Source: Polytrichum commune (lineage: Eukaryota; Streptophyta; Polytrichopsida; Polytrichales; Polytrichaceae). From it: a stretch of DNA of 64,000 nucleotides. Below the pieces are notes generated by a model. That model had not been told where the DNA came from. It saw nothing but the letters and a program-made list of their open reading frames with translations, and did not search any database. A program made the position numbers and the translations under genes. Positions 25,301 through 36,965 of this stretch are shown in pieces; positions within the stretch are counted from its first letter, which is position 1; each line of letters begins with the position of its first letter. The stretch spans positions 2,170,001 through 2,234,000 of the forward strand of contig OX485803.1 in assembly GCA_950295325.1 (NCBI GenBank), in the 5' to 3' direction.

Positions 25301-28300
25301 TTATCTTAGCTGCTTCTCGAGAGCCTCTGCATCTCTTTCAACTTCCTCATATTTCACTTCTTTGCTAAATAATGCAAGAGTTTTCTTTAGTTTGTTTGTG
25401 GATACTCTCCGCCAGAATATCTTGCTCATTGTTCTCAACTCACACTGACTCTCACTAATGTTCTTTTTCAATATATTGCAGGATATGATGCACGAAAGAT
25501 GCCCCTTGGAAAGTTGAGCAAGTCTACCATTTTGAAGGTACTTTGTGAGTCTAATGTGGCTCCTCTAAGGGCAGAATTTTATAAAAGTTTAAGGTGGCAT
25601 TTGGGAGTCTGACAATGTTTCAAGTCCTCTTAGAATTTGTCTTTGTGAATCTGCTATGACTTATTTATGTTCACACACATTTCTGCAGGGATATGAGGTA
25701 TTGAAGAGTGTTGCAGCTGCTTTGGATGACAAATCAACTGGAAACAAAAGAAAACTTTTAGAACAATTAAGCAGGTCAAGTACACTGCTTCTGCGTCTTA
25801 CAGTGTTGCATTGTCTTATTGTAGAGGTTTTAGGAGTAAAATAATAGATCCAAGTGTCCATCTTACTGGTACCCTGCAAAGGCTCTACCTTCCAAATTTG
25901 AAGAATGAAACTCATTTGTGCACCTCAAGCAAACATTTGGCGGACTGTGCTATCAATATGATTGGCCCTCTGAGGGCACTCTTAACATAGTCGTTGCCAT
26001 GAGAGTCACCAGTCGAATGTTGTTCTGAGATTCTTAAATGTTACGATCTTGCAGTGAATTTTATACGGTCATCCCCCATGACTTTGGCTTTAAAAACATG
26101 CGTAAGTTGCTCTTGGACTCTAACTACAAAGGAGCACTAGTTTCTGGTCCAAGTTGTGGACCTGCATTTCCTGACAAATGGTGTACATTTTGTATTTAAT
26201 GATTTGTTTGTAAAGAAACATGGAGGATGATTTACCTGCTCATAAGGTGGTGTTGTTTTTGTGAAGCTAGAATAGTCAGAGATGAACTAATGTCAGTGGA
26301 TTTTTGTTGCCAGAAAATTTTGTAATTGACAACCCCATAAAGCTAAAGCTGAAGATCGAGATGGTAAGACACCTGATTTAGTGAAATTGTCACCCTTGGA
26401 TGGTGATATGTCCTTCACATGTGATATTCTTCATTATTCTGTATTGGCTCTCTGTATTGTTCAGACCTCATCTTTGTAGGATTCAGAAAATTATGTCACA
26501 GAGCTGAATGTTTTGATAGTTAGGTAATACAGAACCAGTATATACCAGAATCGCACATTTGATTCTTGCAAAGAAAGTCTTTCATATGTTAAACAACCCC
26601 CTGCTATAATTATTTTTTCAAAACTGGTCGTCTTGAAACAATTTTGGTTGTGGTTCATGTTTCACCTGAACTATGGTTTATTGTAATCGCCTGTGAAATT
26701 AATACTAGAACAACCACTGGTGTTTTTCATCTTCTTGGAAACCAAGAGACTGTAATTTCGTAATTTTTTTAAGCAAGGGAATATTGCAAATTGCAGGTGG
26801 AGGCTTTGGGTGAAATTGAGCTAGCCACGAAGCTATTAAGTAGCGATGAAGAGGATGATGAGGTAAGAGTATGGTTCCTACACTTGTGTGCTTTACGTAC
26901 ATTTTTGCTTTAGTCGGGTGAAGGTGTTTGGTTACCCTACTTCTATTTATCTTTATCTGGTAGTATGTGCTATTGAAATCTGTTATATTGCTTTTAAATG
27001 TTGGTTTTGTATTTCTCAATGACAGGATCCAGCTTACACCCACTATAATCGTCTGAACTGCGAAATTGAGCCATTGAGCAATGATTCTCATGAAACTGAA
27101 ATGGTGCGTTGGATATCATGTACTGTTGTCTCACTTGATTGAAGAAAGTTTTTTTATAAATATATTAAGTTAATTTATCACATCTTTCAATACCCTCAAA
27201 TCGCACAAGAGAATCATGTAACAGTGAATTGACAGCTTACAACTTGCCACTTGAGAGAGGGTACTATGTAAATATAATTGACATGGGTGATGGGTTCCAA
27301 ATTGCAGATCTGGTCATGAAGCTTATAGTGTTATCATTAGGTCATAGTGTTTCTTGTAGAATGGAACTTATGGATGATGGTTTTGTATGGTTAAGGCTTT
27401 TCACATGATAGACTGAAGATCGTTTCCTTTACACAGATCAAGCAATATGTGGAGAAGACTCATGGGGGCACCCACTCGTATTACAAGTTGGACGTGCAAC
27501 AAGTCTTCAAGGTTAAAAGGGCTGACGAAGATGATCGCTTCCAACCTGTGCGTGTTCCTTTGGGCCCTTGTTTTCTCATCATCTCCTTAGTTTCTGGAAC
27601 CTCTCTGGACAGGAATTTGGGAGTTGTCTAGTACAAATAACTATGATGTCGGATATCTCTTAAAACCCAAACTTTCAAGTACACTAAACAGTCCTATTAG
27701 TGTGGGTCACCATTTGGAATTACATGTTGCTATAACCATTTACCGACATTATCCTGAAATTTTCTGTTTCTATGGTTATAGTTTGGAAACACCCAGAATC
27801 GGATGCTGTTGTGGCACGGATCACGACTCAGCAATTGGACGGGTATCCTTTCTCAAGGTATGTTTAATTTCCAAGATCAAATTTATCTCATACTGAAACA
27901 TCCTCATCATGAACGCCATTATTAGATTTTAGAATTTTTTTCTTATGGTTCAGCAGTGAATGCAATTGTTCTTCAAATTATGCCACAATCTCCTATCATA
28001 TCCGTAACAAAGGTTCTGTACCTTTACAGGACTTCGAATTGCACCTCCTGAAGCACCAGTTTCAGGGTATATGTTTGGTAAAGGTGTGTATTTTGCTGAC
28101 ATGGTATCGAAGAGCGCAAACTATTGCTTCACCAACATATCCGACCCCATTGGCGTGCTACTTTTGTGTGAGGTAACATGTATGCACGTGTTAACTGTGA
28201 CCCCATGATCTCTTTCCATGCATCATCACTATGAACTGCCTTAGCAGATACAGAATGGATGACAGTAGACATGGTTGTCTTTGCAAAATAATGTAAGTGG

Positions 28301-30091
28301 CCCTTAAAGAAAATTTGAAAAGATATTTTATTTTTGATGCTCACAAAACATTAAAGTGCACTGCAGCATTGGGTTTTCTGGTGTCACATAGCAGGGTCCA
28401 CTAATGTTGGATTATCAAGTAAAACCAACTTCAAAATCACCCTTATAGCGTGTAAGTGTCTTGTTATTTTTACAAGGGTGTTTTTCACCTTTTGTGGAAC
28501 ACTTCTTACACAACCTCGTTAAGCGGGTAGATCCTAGATTAGCCATTGTGATTGGCCAAACTTGGTGCTATTCTTAAGCCTTTCTTACATCTTTCGTACC
28601 TGCCACTACGATTGGCCAAAGTGGTGCTATTTTGTACTCAATGCCATATATGAATAGTGGCATTTACATTTGGCTGGCCTAATGCACCGTCGCACTCATG
28701 TGTTGGCAGTTTAGGAATGAAATAGAGGTGTAGCTTTAAGGTTGGTGTTACTTTTAGGCACACATACCTTAGGTGGGATGTTTGTGAACAGTTGGTGCAC
28801 AAGCTATTCTATGACCGAAATTATACATATTGTTTAAGAACCTCACAAAAGCTTAAGCTGAGAATGGATCACTCATACTACTCCACCTAACGTGCATCTT
28901 ACATGGAATACCTTTCTTTTGGGATCTATCTGGGTTGCCCATCTGTCCCAATCCAATAAACTGTAAAATGATAAATAGATTTTTGATTCACATGTTGATA
29001 AGCAGTCTGTGTTGACACCACTTGCCAGTGGTTTGTATAGTATTCCGGTCTAGAGCTATCATCAATGACAGATTTTTTTTGTGGTATTTTAGGTGGCCTT
29101 GGGAGATATGCGAGAGCTCTATAACTCAGATTACAATGCTAATAAGCTGCCAACTGGGAAGCTCAGGTAATGCCAACCTTTACCCATTCTACCCATTTCC
29201 CCTATCTCAAAACTCCAGAATATGACAAGGAACAAGGTAGGTGGGCCTCATCTGGTTACTTTTGTTGTTTCCTACCTTATACTAGTCGGATTCGTGAGAT
29301 TCAAATTTATGTGCGTCTACAAATATGTATGAAGAAGCCATGATCAATTTTTTAAATGTATGTAAAGTTTTGGAGCTAATCTCAACTTGTTATGAAGTAT
29401 CAAAATCCATTGACAGTGAGCCATAAGAAGACCACATAGGTCCCCCCAATTATGTTGGCCACTAAACCAAGAATGGTTAACATGTTTTGAGCATATAATC
29501 CAATCTCTTTTAAACTCATGTCTTTTTGGTGTCTATTCTTAAAAGGACGTTGACCGTTGAGTGGCATAAACGGACTAAATTAGATCCTAAAGTAGGTCTC
29601 CAAATAATTGCAGTAACCGAATTAGGCCTATCTACCTTAGTGGCTATTTTTGCATCGTTAACGTCTGGAGACCTTATTGTAAATTGCAGTACAAAGGGTG
29701 TTGGAAGAGTAGCTCCTGACCCCAAAGAGTACAAAACCCTTGAAGATGGAGTTATTGTGCCTTCTGGATCGCCTGTCGAGGGAAATCATGACAACAAGGT
29801 ATGGGCCCATCTATCTTAACCAAATTTTGTCTACCTACTTCAATACTAGAAAATAAATCTCCTACATTAGTGATCAAGATTGGCACCATCACTAGACAAT
29901 GCTGTAGGTTGATGCTTAGTGGTATAGACCGAATTTTGTCACCACAGATGCTGTGATGCCTTCCTCTAATCAATACCTGGTCTTGGTTGCAGGCATCTCT
30001 GCAATATAATGAGTACATTGTATATAACCCTGCTCAGATTCGCATGCGGTACCTTCTCCAGGTCCATTTCAACTATAATCACAAATACTGA
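22324..30091 (+). CDS. PARP2: Poly(ADP-ribose) polymerase 2 (plant type, two SAP domains)
   Basis: Nuclear enzyme that binds DNA breaks and transfers ADP-ribose from NAD+ onto proteins. Eighteen exons join in frame (666 aa): 22324-22407, 22849-23203, 24269-24375, 24557-24638, 24779-25020, 25150-25285, 25482-25537, 25689-25774, 26055-26101, 26314-26363, 26797-26862, 27026-27103, 27437-27547, 27782-27857, 28030-28172, 29093-29166, 29690-29798, 29993-30091. Domains: SAP 1 (2-36), basic nuclear signals (about 66-72, 83-89), SAP 2 (93-127), WGR (183-290, with W223-G224-R225), helical regulatory domain (about 305-430), catalytic domain to the end. Catalytic residues H512 (WHGS), Y546 (GVYFAD) and E641 (NEYIVY) are present, so it should make polymer rather than only mono-ADP-ribose. 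H-to-Y spacing of 34 equals that of human PARP1. Every junction is GT-AG and no lesion was seen. Start chosen by family similarity. Confidence 0.93.
23305..24020. repeat. Several copies of a dispersed repeat in PARP2 intron 2
   Basis: Copies in both orientations share GAGTTGGT-GTTTTGCAT, CATGTTTAGTAAGTTTTC and their complements (for example 23560-23640 against 23690-23790). Related copies lie at about 9020-9145 and 20700-20830. The cluster makes this the largest PARP2 intron (23204-24268). Confidence 0.55.
27680..27711 (+). repeat. Solo end of the TACACTAAATAG MITE in PARP2 intron 13
   Basis: TACACTAAACAGTCCTATTA followed by GTGTGGGTCAC matches the terminal repeat of the MITE at 16271-16615. 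The other end was not found in the intron, so this is a remnant. Confidence 0.6.
28541..28640 (+). repeat. Short tandem duplication in PARP2 intron 15
   Basis: ATTGGCCAAACTTGGTGCTA at about 28550 recurs as ATTGGCCAAAGTGGTGCTA about 62 bp further on. Confidence 0.5.
29430..29650 (+). repeat. Dispersed repeat, copy in PARP2 intron 16
   Basis: Aligns with the Sel1-intron copy (14460-14645) and with 35780-35965. It lies between exons 16 and 17. Confidence 0.6.
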
Positions 30092-30990
30092 CTGTAAGTG
30101 GCTTGGGACCAGCTCCTCATCAGCTTTGGAGAGGACGAGTCTTCACTACTCCCATAGCTGGTTTGAGCCCTGCTGTAAATTAGGACTGTAACATGTTAAA
30201 GGTGCCCATTTCCCACGACCTTGAGGTGTTTGGGTTTACCTCTATGTGGAGTCCTCAAGGTGTAAAGTACTTACAACATGCTTTAGGAGGTTTGATGCTA
30301 AAGACTTTTGCAGGTTGTGGGTAGGACCTTATGGTCACCTGGTATATACAACAATTGTCAATGACGATGAACGAGTAATGGACTACAGGAATCAATCCTG
30401 TCTTTAAACGAGATTGGACTGTGTGCTCAAAATATGTTAATGATTCTATGTTCAATACTCAACATGATTGAGAGGACCTATACGACCATTCAACGAGCAC
30501 GAGGATTTTCATTTTGATGATGATTAAGATGTACATGCAATCTCCCAAATTGTGTCATGATTTTACTAGACAACTACATGATGGTCTCCTTCCAAAGAAA
30601 GAGGCCGTGATTGAAAAACTTTGATAATTTACAGTTGCTTGTTGAAAAGTTCACAGCTCACACCTTGAGTGCTCCCTATAAATGGGGAATCTTAGGGTTA
30701 AAAGAGAATTATGCTCATTTGGTACATGGTCCCACTGGATGTAGCCAAGGAGCTGTGGCAAATGGTGATGGGCACGATTTAAATTTCCTAATCATCTTGC
30801 ACTTATTGCGAGTTTCATATCGTACAAGGAGTGGGTACAGAGAGAAAATTATTTGTATAAGGCACATCTACCTTATTATGAAATCAAGTACTAATAAAGC
30901 ACTAATCTATATAGTATCCTATTTAATATCGCAATACCTTCTCCTTACTAATTTGGAATTAGCTCAATTTGCATCCTCTCTCAACTTTAC
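30092..30990. other. 3' flank of PARP2; no gene recognised
   Basis: The only long open frame (30611-31027) contains HGPTGC but no supporting family pattern. No terminator or RNA gene can be assigned. Confidence 0.4.
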
Positions 30991-31735
30991 TTCACCAATG
31001 CAAATTGGTGTACATGAGCTCATTTGAGATGAAACGGCAACAGACCTATAGGGGTTTAAGCTTTTATGTTGGATTAATGAGAAGTATGTTCATATACGAG
31101 ATCCCTCTCCATAAATTACGCGCCATGGAACTTCATCTGACAGAGAAGCTTTGCATGAAGAGACTTTCAAAATGAATGATAAAATCCACCCGACAAGTTC
31201 TCATCCATCCCACAAGGTTCCATCTATCCGACACGTTTACATCCATCCGACACGTTCTCATCTATCCCACAAGGTTTCATCTATCCTATAAGCTCTCATC
31301 CATCCGTTCCTCCTCTTCCGCATTCCACTTCCTTCTTGCTTTCTCCTTCGAGGAAGGAAGGAAGTGCAGAGCGGGCTATTATCGCTGCATCCGCCTCTAC
31401 CGCATGCTCCAGCCATCCAAACACCACATCAAATTCCTATACGCATCGGTAACTAAATCCGGAAAACGATCCAGGCCTCTTTTTCTGTGCAGATTTGCGC
31501 CGGATCGACCATTAGGAGGGTTGCAGACCTTGCTACCACTCCTAACTTTACTGCACCAATGCAAGTAGCAGAATTTGGCCATTCACTCCACTTAATTTCT
31601 GGGCGCAATTCTCCCCTCAAGAATCCCATCCTGTAGTGAGTAGTGAAGGCGGTTCAAAGGCTAGCAAAACCTGTTGTTTGGTCGTCTCTGATTCTTCATA
31701 TTGTCACTTCTATGCCAACATCTGTTGCAGCATAG
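30990..31735 (+). repeat. Duplicated segment, copy 1 (partner at 60165-60635)
   Basis: Ordered matches with 60165-60635 include CAGAGAAGCTTTGCATGAAG, ACACCACATCAAATTCCTAT and GTAGTGAGTAGTGAAGGCGG. Copy 1 carries about 240 extra bases (31170-31415) that copy 2 lacks. The segment ends about 30 bp from the stop codon of the DUF247 gene. Confidence 0.8.
31178..31312 (+). repeat. Minisatellite, about 20-bp unit
   Basis: CATCCATCCGACACGTTCT and its variants (CATCTATCCCACAAGGTTT) repeat about six times. It lies in the stretch that copy 2 of the duplication lacks. Confidence 0.75.
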
Positions 31736-31764
31736 ACAGTAACCTCACCATCATGATCTGTTAA

Positions 31765-33261
31765 TTAGTGATGTGGAAATGCTGCATACCATGTCTGTGT
31801 AGCTGTAAGAAATAAGAGCACGGTGGCTGCAAGCACGCTCACCAAAGTCCATGGTTTGGCAAAGAAGAGAGTCCAAAATTCCTGTCTCCACCTTCTGAAT
31901 CGCGAATTCTGATACCTGTGAATCTCCTGGTAACATTCGATCCAGGAGCTTGAAGGGTAGGGAGTATAGACTCCCTTCAGAGTCCGAGCCCACATGCCTC
32001 GAAGGCTATCGTTACCCGTATGGTTGATGATTACGCCTTGCTCGTTCAGAAAATGATAGTCAGGTTCGTTTATGCACAAGGAGGTCATGCATTGGAGGTA
32101 GCATCTTATATCACCACATTCTCCATTTGAGGCCAATTGCTCGTAAAGTGAAAGGTTGTGAAATACAGACTCACTGTAATCGTATACCAATACCTTGGGC
32201 AACTCCAAATTTGCACTTCTGAAATATCCCCTTCCCCTAAGTCTGATGCCACTCAAATCTGGGACACTGCCCATGGCGCGGATTCCAACTGCACGGAGCC
32301 GAGTGGCAGACGGTATGATATCCAGAGGACCATGTAATCGATTGTTCCCCTTGACCTCAAACGGTAATTGGTGGCCACAAATGACTGTATAAAGACAATG
32401 CAGAAGATGGTGACAACTTCTCAAAGATTTCTCCAACGGTTCGAGGGGGTACCTTGCGAACAAGTGTGCCTCCAATCTAGCTCTGCTTGACTGGGAATCT
32501 TGTTGTGAACAATAGGAGTGACCTAGCAGCATCCGATTGGAAGAGGAGATAGTACGGGTATCGTGCGCGTATTTGAAAGGATACAAATGAAGAATGGCAA
32601 TGTTCAGGATTAAATCCAGCTCATCTGCCACCTTGGACTCTACGTCGAAAGTGGACTCAACTCTCTCCTCGTTAATCATACAGAGCTGCCTGATCACAGA
32701 TTCCAGCAGATATATTGGCACTTGATTCTCCACCAGTAAGAAATCGCCATAATCAATGGCTTTATTGACAACATGCTCCAGGCGTCCAGCCAAAGCTTTG
32801 AACTCCTCCTGGAGGAAACTTCTGCCGTTGATGTACATGAAGAAAACAACGAGGAACAGGGCATCCAAGGTCAACAGGTTCTGAACGTCCTCATCCGTAA
32901 AAGTGCAGGGAGGACTAGTCGCTGAATAAGACCGTCTTGCTCTATTCACATCTCCAACAACGTCTTTTGCAAAAGATTTCCAGGACCTGTTTTCTGTTGT
33001 GGCTCGGAGCTTCCAGTGTACGATGCGAGCTATCTCTACTTTCAAATCCTCGGTTTTAGATTTCTTCAAGGTGCGATGATGCAGCCCAAGCTCGAGCCCT
33101 TTAACTATTGGAAAATGTTCAGGAAATCTTGCTCGCAACTTTGGCGGAACTTCAAAGACCTCGCATTCTGGAATAATATAAGTATCCTCCACAGCAGTTG
33201 AAAAGTCTTGTTGAGCTTCAATATCAAGCTGATGAACTCGTTCTAGTACACTTTCCGACAT
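31765..33261 (-). CDS. DUF247 family protein, intact
   Basis: Intronless reading frame of 498 residues. The first in-frame ATG (33288) would add nine residues; I prefer the ATG at 33261, because MSESVLERVHQLD lines up with MAESVLDLVQQLK of the paralogue at 56580. Shared family features are FPIVKGLELGLHHRTLKK near the N-terminus, NLLTLDALFLVVFFMYINGR at about residues 140-160, DYGDFLLVENQVPIYLLESV, and a single hydrophobic segment at the C-terminus (LVSVLAATVLLFLTATQTWY) that should anchor it in a membrane. DUF247 proteins are plant proteins mostly without assigned biochemistry; some act in grass self-incompatibility. The role here is unknown. Confidence 0.9.
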   Translation of the reverse strand: MSESVLERVHQLDIEAQQDFSTAVEDTYIIPECEVFEVPPKLRARFPEHFPIVKGLELGLHHRTLKKSKTEDLKVEIARIVHWKLRATTENRSWKSFAKDVVGDVNRARRSYSATSPPCTFTDEDVQNLLTLDALFLVVFFMYINGRSFLQEEFKALAGRLEHVVNKAIDYGDFLLVENQVPIYLLESVIRQLCMINEERVESTFDVESKVADELDLILNIAILHLYPFKYAHDTRTISSSNRMLLGHSYCSQQDSQSSRARLEAHLFARYPLEPLEKSLRSCHHLLHCLYTVICGHQLPFEVKGNNRLHGPLDIIPSATRLRAVGIRAMGSVPDLSGIRLRGRGYFRSANLELPKVLVYDYSESVFHNLSLYEQLASNGECGDIRCYLQCMTSLCINEPDYHFLNEQGVIINHTGNDSLRGMWARTLKGVYTPYPSSSWIECYQEIHRYQNSRFRRWRQEFWTLFFAKPWTLVSVLAATVLLFLTATQTWYAAFPHH

Positions 33262-33288
33262 GGGACTGAGATGCCACAACATCTTCAA

Positions 33289-36200
33289 ACAAACTGACGT
33301 CAGGACCTGCTCATCGCATCACACCTACATAGGAGGGGATAATACTCGTCTTCATTCACAAAAATACTATTTTGATGTGTGAAAACAACATGAGCCTATC
33401 GGCAGCTAAAATATGGCAGAGCTAACCCCCAGTTTCTCATACACACAGAGACATCCTCTAGCGCCCACAATATTGTTTGATCAATTTCCTCAACTAACCT
33501 GTCCACAATTTTGTAATTTGTCACGAGTACTGAAAATGTTTCTATTAAGTAAACTTGAACTTGGATGTGATGAAACATGAGTTAAGCATATCACTTCGAA
33601 ATTAGTTCTTCTATTTTCTGATAAACATGAGTAATGGCCAACACCCTTACAAGCACACCATTTTGCTTCTACTTACTGAGTGTGCAGTGTTAACAGTTTA
33701 TATACATTTGCACTATTTCATCAAGTTTGGAGGGCAAAGCATTCAGTATTTCTCATACATGGACATGAGGATTCTGAAATATGGATTCCGAGCACCGACT
33801 CCTTCAAACCAACCGAACAACTTCTCTAGGAAAAAACTCCATTCGTATACATGCGTTTGACAATATGGCACCTAAAGTCAAACATGTGAAAGGACATTCT
33901 GAACTGCATACCTGATGTTTGATCAGCTCAATTGATTTGTTGTCTTCCTTCTAAAGGTGTGTTTTTTGCTATACCCTGAATCTTCTTCAGAAATGTTCGT
34001 GAAATACTTCAACTATTTGTTAGGGCTGACATCTACACCGCCGCAGACATGAGTCTATATATTCACCTGTGCAACACCCCGGAAGCAATCTCGACTCACT
34101 CTGTATCCACAAGCGGGGCATATGCCCTGCACAAACGAACCTAAACTGAACACCATAGTCTTAGCAATAAACAGAGGTGAGCCAAGAGGTGGGTCTTCAC
34201 ATGAGTGAGAACCGCACAGTTAAATTGCCTACACTCCATGTGTGTTGAGAAACACATGACATACAATGTGTGAATATTAAATTACCAGACAAGAAATTTA
34301 AACCGTGGCCAAGGAGGGAGAGGGACTATCATATGCGAGCGTACCTCTCATCCATCCAACATAGATACTTGACCTCCTACAGATGTGTTGCCAGTTCATC
34401 TCAAATGACCCCAACAGACTAATTCGGGATCTTGGAAGCTAATTCCCGTGTCAAATCAATTTTTTCTTGAAACAAAAACCTCCGAGCTGCTTACTACGTA
34501 CTACAAAGCCCTCATTCCCGCAAGCACTGGCAAAGTAGAAGCTTCCCTCTGCACAGTGATGTGTCTGTAATTTGGAGCAGTACCGGGTGACTGTACCGGG
34601 TCTCAGTGACATGTTACTGTTGTATACTAGTACTTACCAGTCTAGCACCACCACATATAATAATGTGAACTTTATTTTATTACTATGCGGGGGACTAAAT
34701 TGTACGGTTGAATAAATTTTCAGTTACTACATGATGCTATGTAGCTCGTAGTGTATATATATATATATATATATTATTGTCCATGGTAATAATAGCAATC
34801 ATTATATATGATATTTTTTGGTGAAGTTGGTTTCAAGTGCTCTACCCAATGTGTTTTTGTTGATGAAGTTCGTGGCAAGTGCTCTATACAATATGCTTAT
34901 GTCAGCCATTGATTGATTTTGGGATACTACGGCTTATAATATATTTGAGGTTGTTGACAATATAGTTTTGGGCGACGTCATGTTGTTGTGGTGCATATAT
35001 TACTTTGAGACTAGAGAAAGTCTCATTTTAACGAATATAGTGTTATATTATTCTGAGTGTACTTATAGTGAGTTCCCATACTTGTCTGTAAAGTAATCCC
35101 AGGACCCGGAGGATCCTTCAGGCTTAAGTTATGTTTGTTGAAATAGGTAGATATGTGAAGGCTGCACATGGCTGAAAGCATCGGTAGGGCAGTGGTACGT
35201 AGTGGTGGTTTTGGGTATACATATTTTAATCGGTTGACTGTTGAGTATACATACTATATATAATCGATATGTATCTTATTTTGGGGAGTTTGGTTTCAAG
35301 ATTGGTCCTTTTATATAGAGTATATATAAATGCATGTTTTCAACCTTGGGGGAGTCTACCATATATATTTGGTACCTTACTTAATCCCTTACTGTGGCTC
35401 AAAGCTACTTAGTTTGTAGGCATCAAAGTATATATGGTACATCCCCTCCTCCAAGGGTGCTACCTGGTACATTCGTAGTTGAAGAAGTAATCCAAGATCC
35501 ACTTATGTGGAGGGCACACACATTTGAAAACTCAAATTTTGAAACAAAGTTCTTCAAGCCAAAGTAAAAGAATTTCAGCCTTGACTACATGTGCCTAACC
35601 TTGGGGGGCTTAGTTTCAAGGTTGGTTCCTATTGTATTGGGTAGAATTGTCCTTTTTAAAACCGGCATTTTCAAACATGTGTGGCCTCTCCTACAAACAA
35701 AATATTGAAATAGCCATAAGTTCGGGTGGACTTCTATGTGCTGGGCATTTGGGCTAAAGAAATTAGACTTCTTGAATATGTCATAAGTCTCCCCAATCTT
35801 GTTGACTATTGAGCCTTGAATAATTAGAAAAATTTGAACTTTGTAGTTTGATCTCTTCAAAAACACATTATCTATTGTCCACTTTTAGATCCACCCCTAA
35901 CCACACACCACTTAAATATAGGCATCTATTGAAGACAAGTGACCAAATTAGGCTTGCTTACCTCACATCACATGTACCAAATAAATTCAATAACAAGATG
36001 TTCACCCAAGTGTGAGGCCAAACCCACCACCCTTAAGCGTCCTAGTCCGGGTGATGGCTTTGAGAATCACATGTATCTTCTACAACTTTGAACCATGTGC
36101 AAAGTAATTTTCATGTCCAAAGGAACACATATTGTTTCACTCATTGTACTTTATTAATGTTAGCCTCTTGGTTTGTGGTAGAATTGGTTTTCTCAAGAGT

Positions 36201-36545
36201 CCAACCCGCGGCTTTAGCCACACATGCCCTTAAGGACATTCCCCTCACTCTTTTAATCTCCACTTCCTTTTTCTTGCCATTGCAAGAATCCTCCACATTC
36301 TCCATTAATAATGCCAGTGAGTTATTTTGACCAAGAGGTGCAAGTGTTGAAAAACACTTTTCTCAATGGTTAAACACACTCATACAAACCCACGCGTAGC
36401 ACCAACTAGCCTAATGAATCTAACTACTTGGCCACCACTAAAATGGCCTAAGGTGATTTTTTTTTTTTTTTAAAGTGCTAACACCCACTAATTGGGCTTA
36501 GCCTTGCTAACACTTAGACGGCCTAATTATGGTTTGTTACTAATT
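33289..36545. other. Gene-free intergenic stretch
   Basis: No gene recognised. It contains a TA microsatellite at 34752-34774, a dispersed repeat copy at 35780-35965 and a T tract at about 36457-36470. A short stretch at about 34315-34370 resembles 60020-60075. Confidence 0.4.
35780..35965 (+). repeat. Dispersed repeat, intergenic copy
   Basis: Third copy of the repeat found in introns of the Sel1 gene (14460-14645) and PARP2 (29430-29650). ACCACACACCACTTAAATAT is nearly identical to the Sel1-intron copy. Confidence 0.6.
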
Positions 36546-36546
36546 A

Positions 36547-36965
36547 GCTCGGCTGCAGTCTCATCCCACAGTCTCGGTGCTGTTAGCTCCAGCAGCTCAG
36601 CTGCAGTCTCACCCTACAGTCTCGGTGTTGTTAGCCCAGCAGCTGCTCGGCTGCAATCTCATCCCAGTCTCGGTGTTGTTAGCCCAGCAGCTTCTCGGCT
36701 GCAATCTCACCCTACAGTCTCGGTGCTGTTGGCTCCAGCAGCTCAGCTGCAGTCTCATCCCGCAATCTCATCCCAGTCTCGGTGTTGTTAGCCCAGCAGC
36801 TCAGCTGCAGTCTCACCCTACATCCTCGGTGCCGTTAGCTCCAGCAGCTCAGCTGCAGTCTCACCCTACAGTCTCGGTGCTGTTAGCCCAGCAGCTGCTC
36901 GGCTGCAATCTCATCCCAGTCTCGGTGCTGTTAGCCCAGCAGCTCAGCTGCAGTCTCACCCTACA
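36547..36965 (+). repeat. 48-bp tandem array, about 8.5 units
   Basis: Units run CAGCTGCAGTCTCACCCTAC then AGTCTCGGTGCTGTTAGCCC then AGCAGCT. Unit length is 48 bp with small indels. Each junction contains GCAGCTCAGCTGC, a near-perfect palindrome. Because 48 is a multiple of three, more than one frame stays open across the array; these Ser/Leu-rich frames are not taken as genes. Confidence 0.85.

Noticed and set aside
30611-31027. Open frame with YAHLVHGPTGCSQGA, reminiscent of nitrogenase-like proteins
   Set aside because: Only the HGPxGC word fits. No other conserved position or cofactor-binding pattern follows, and the frame lies in repeat-like DNA downstream of PARP2.
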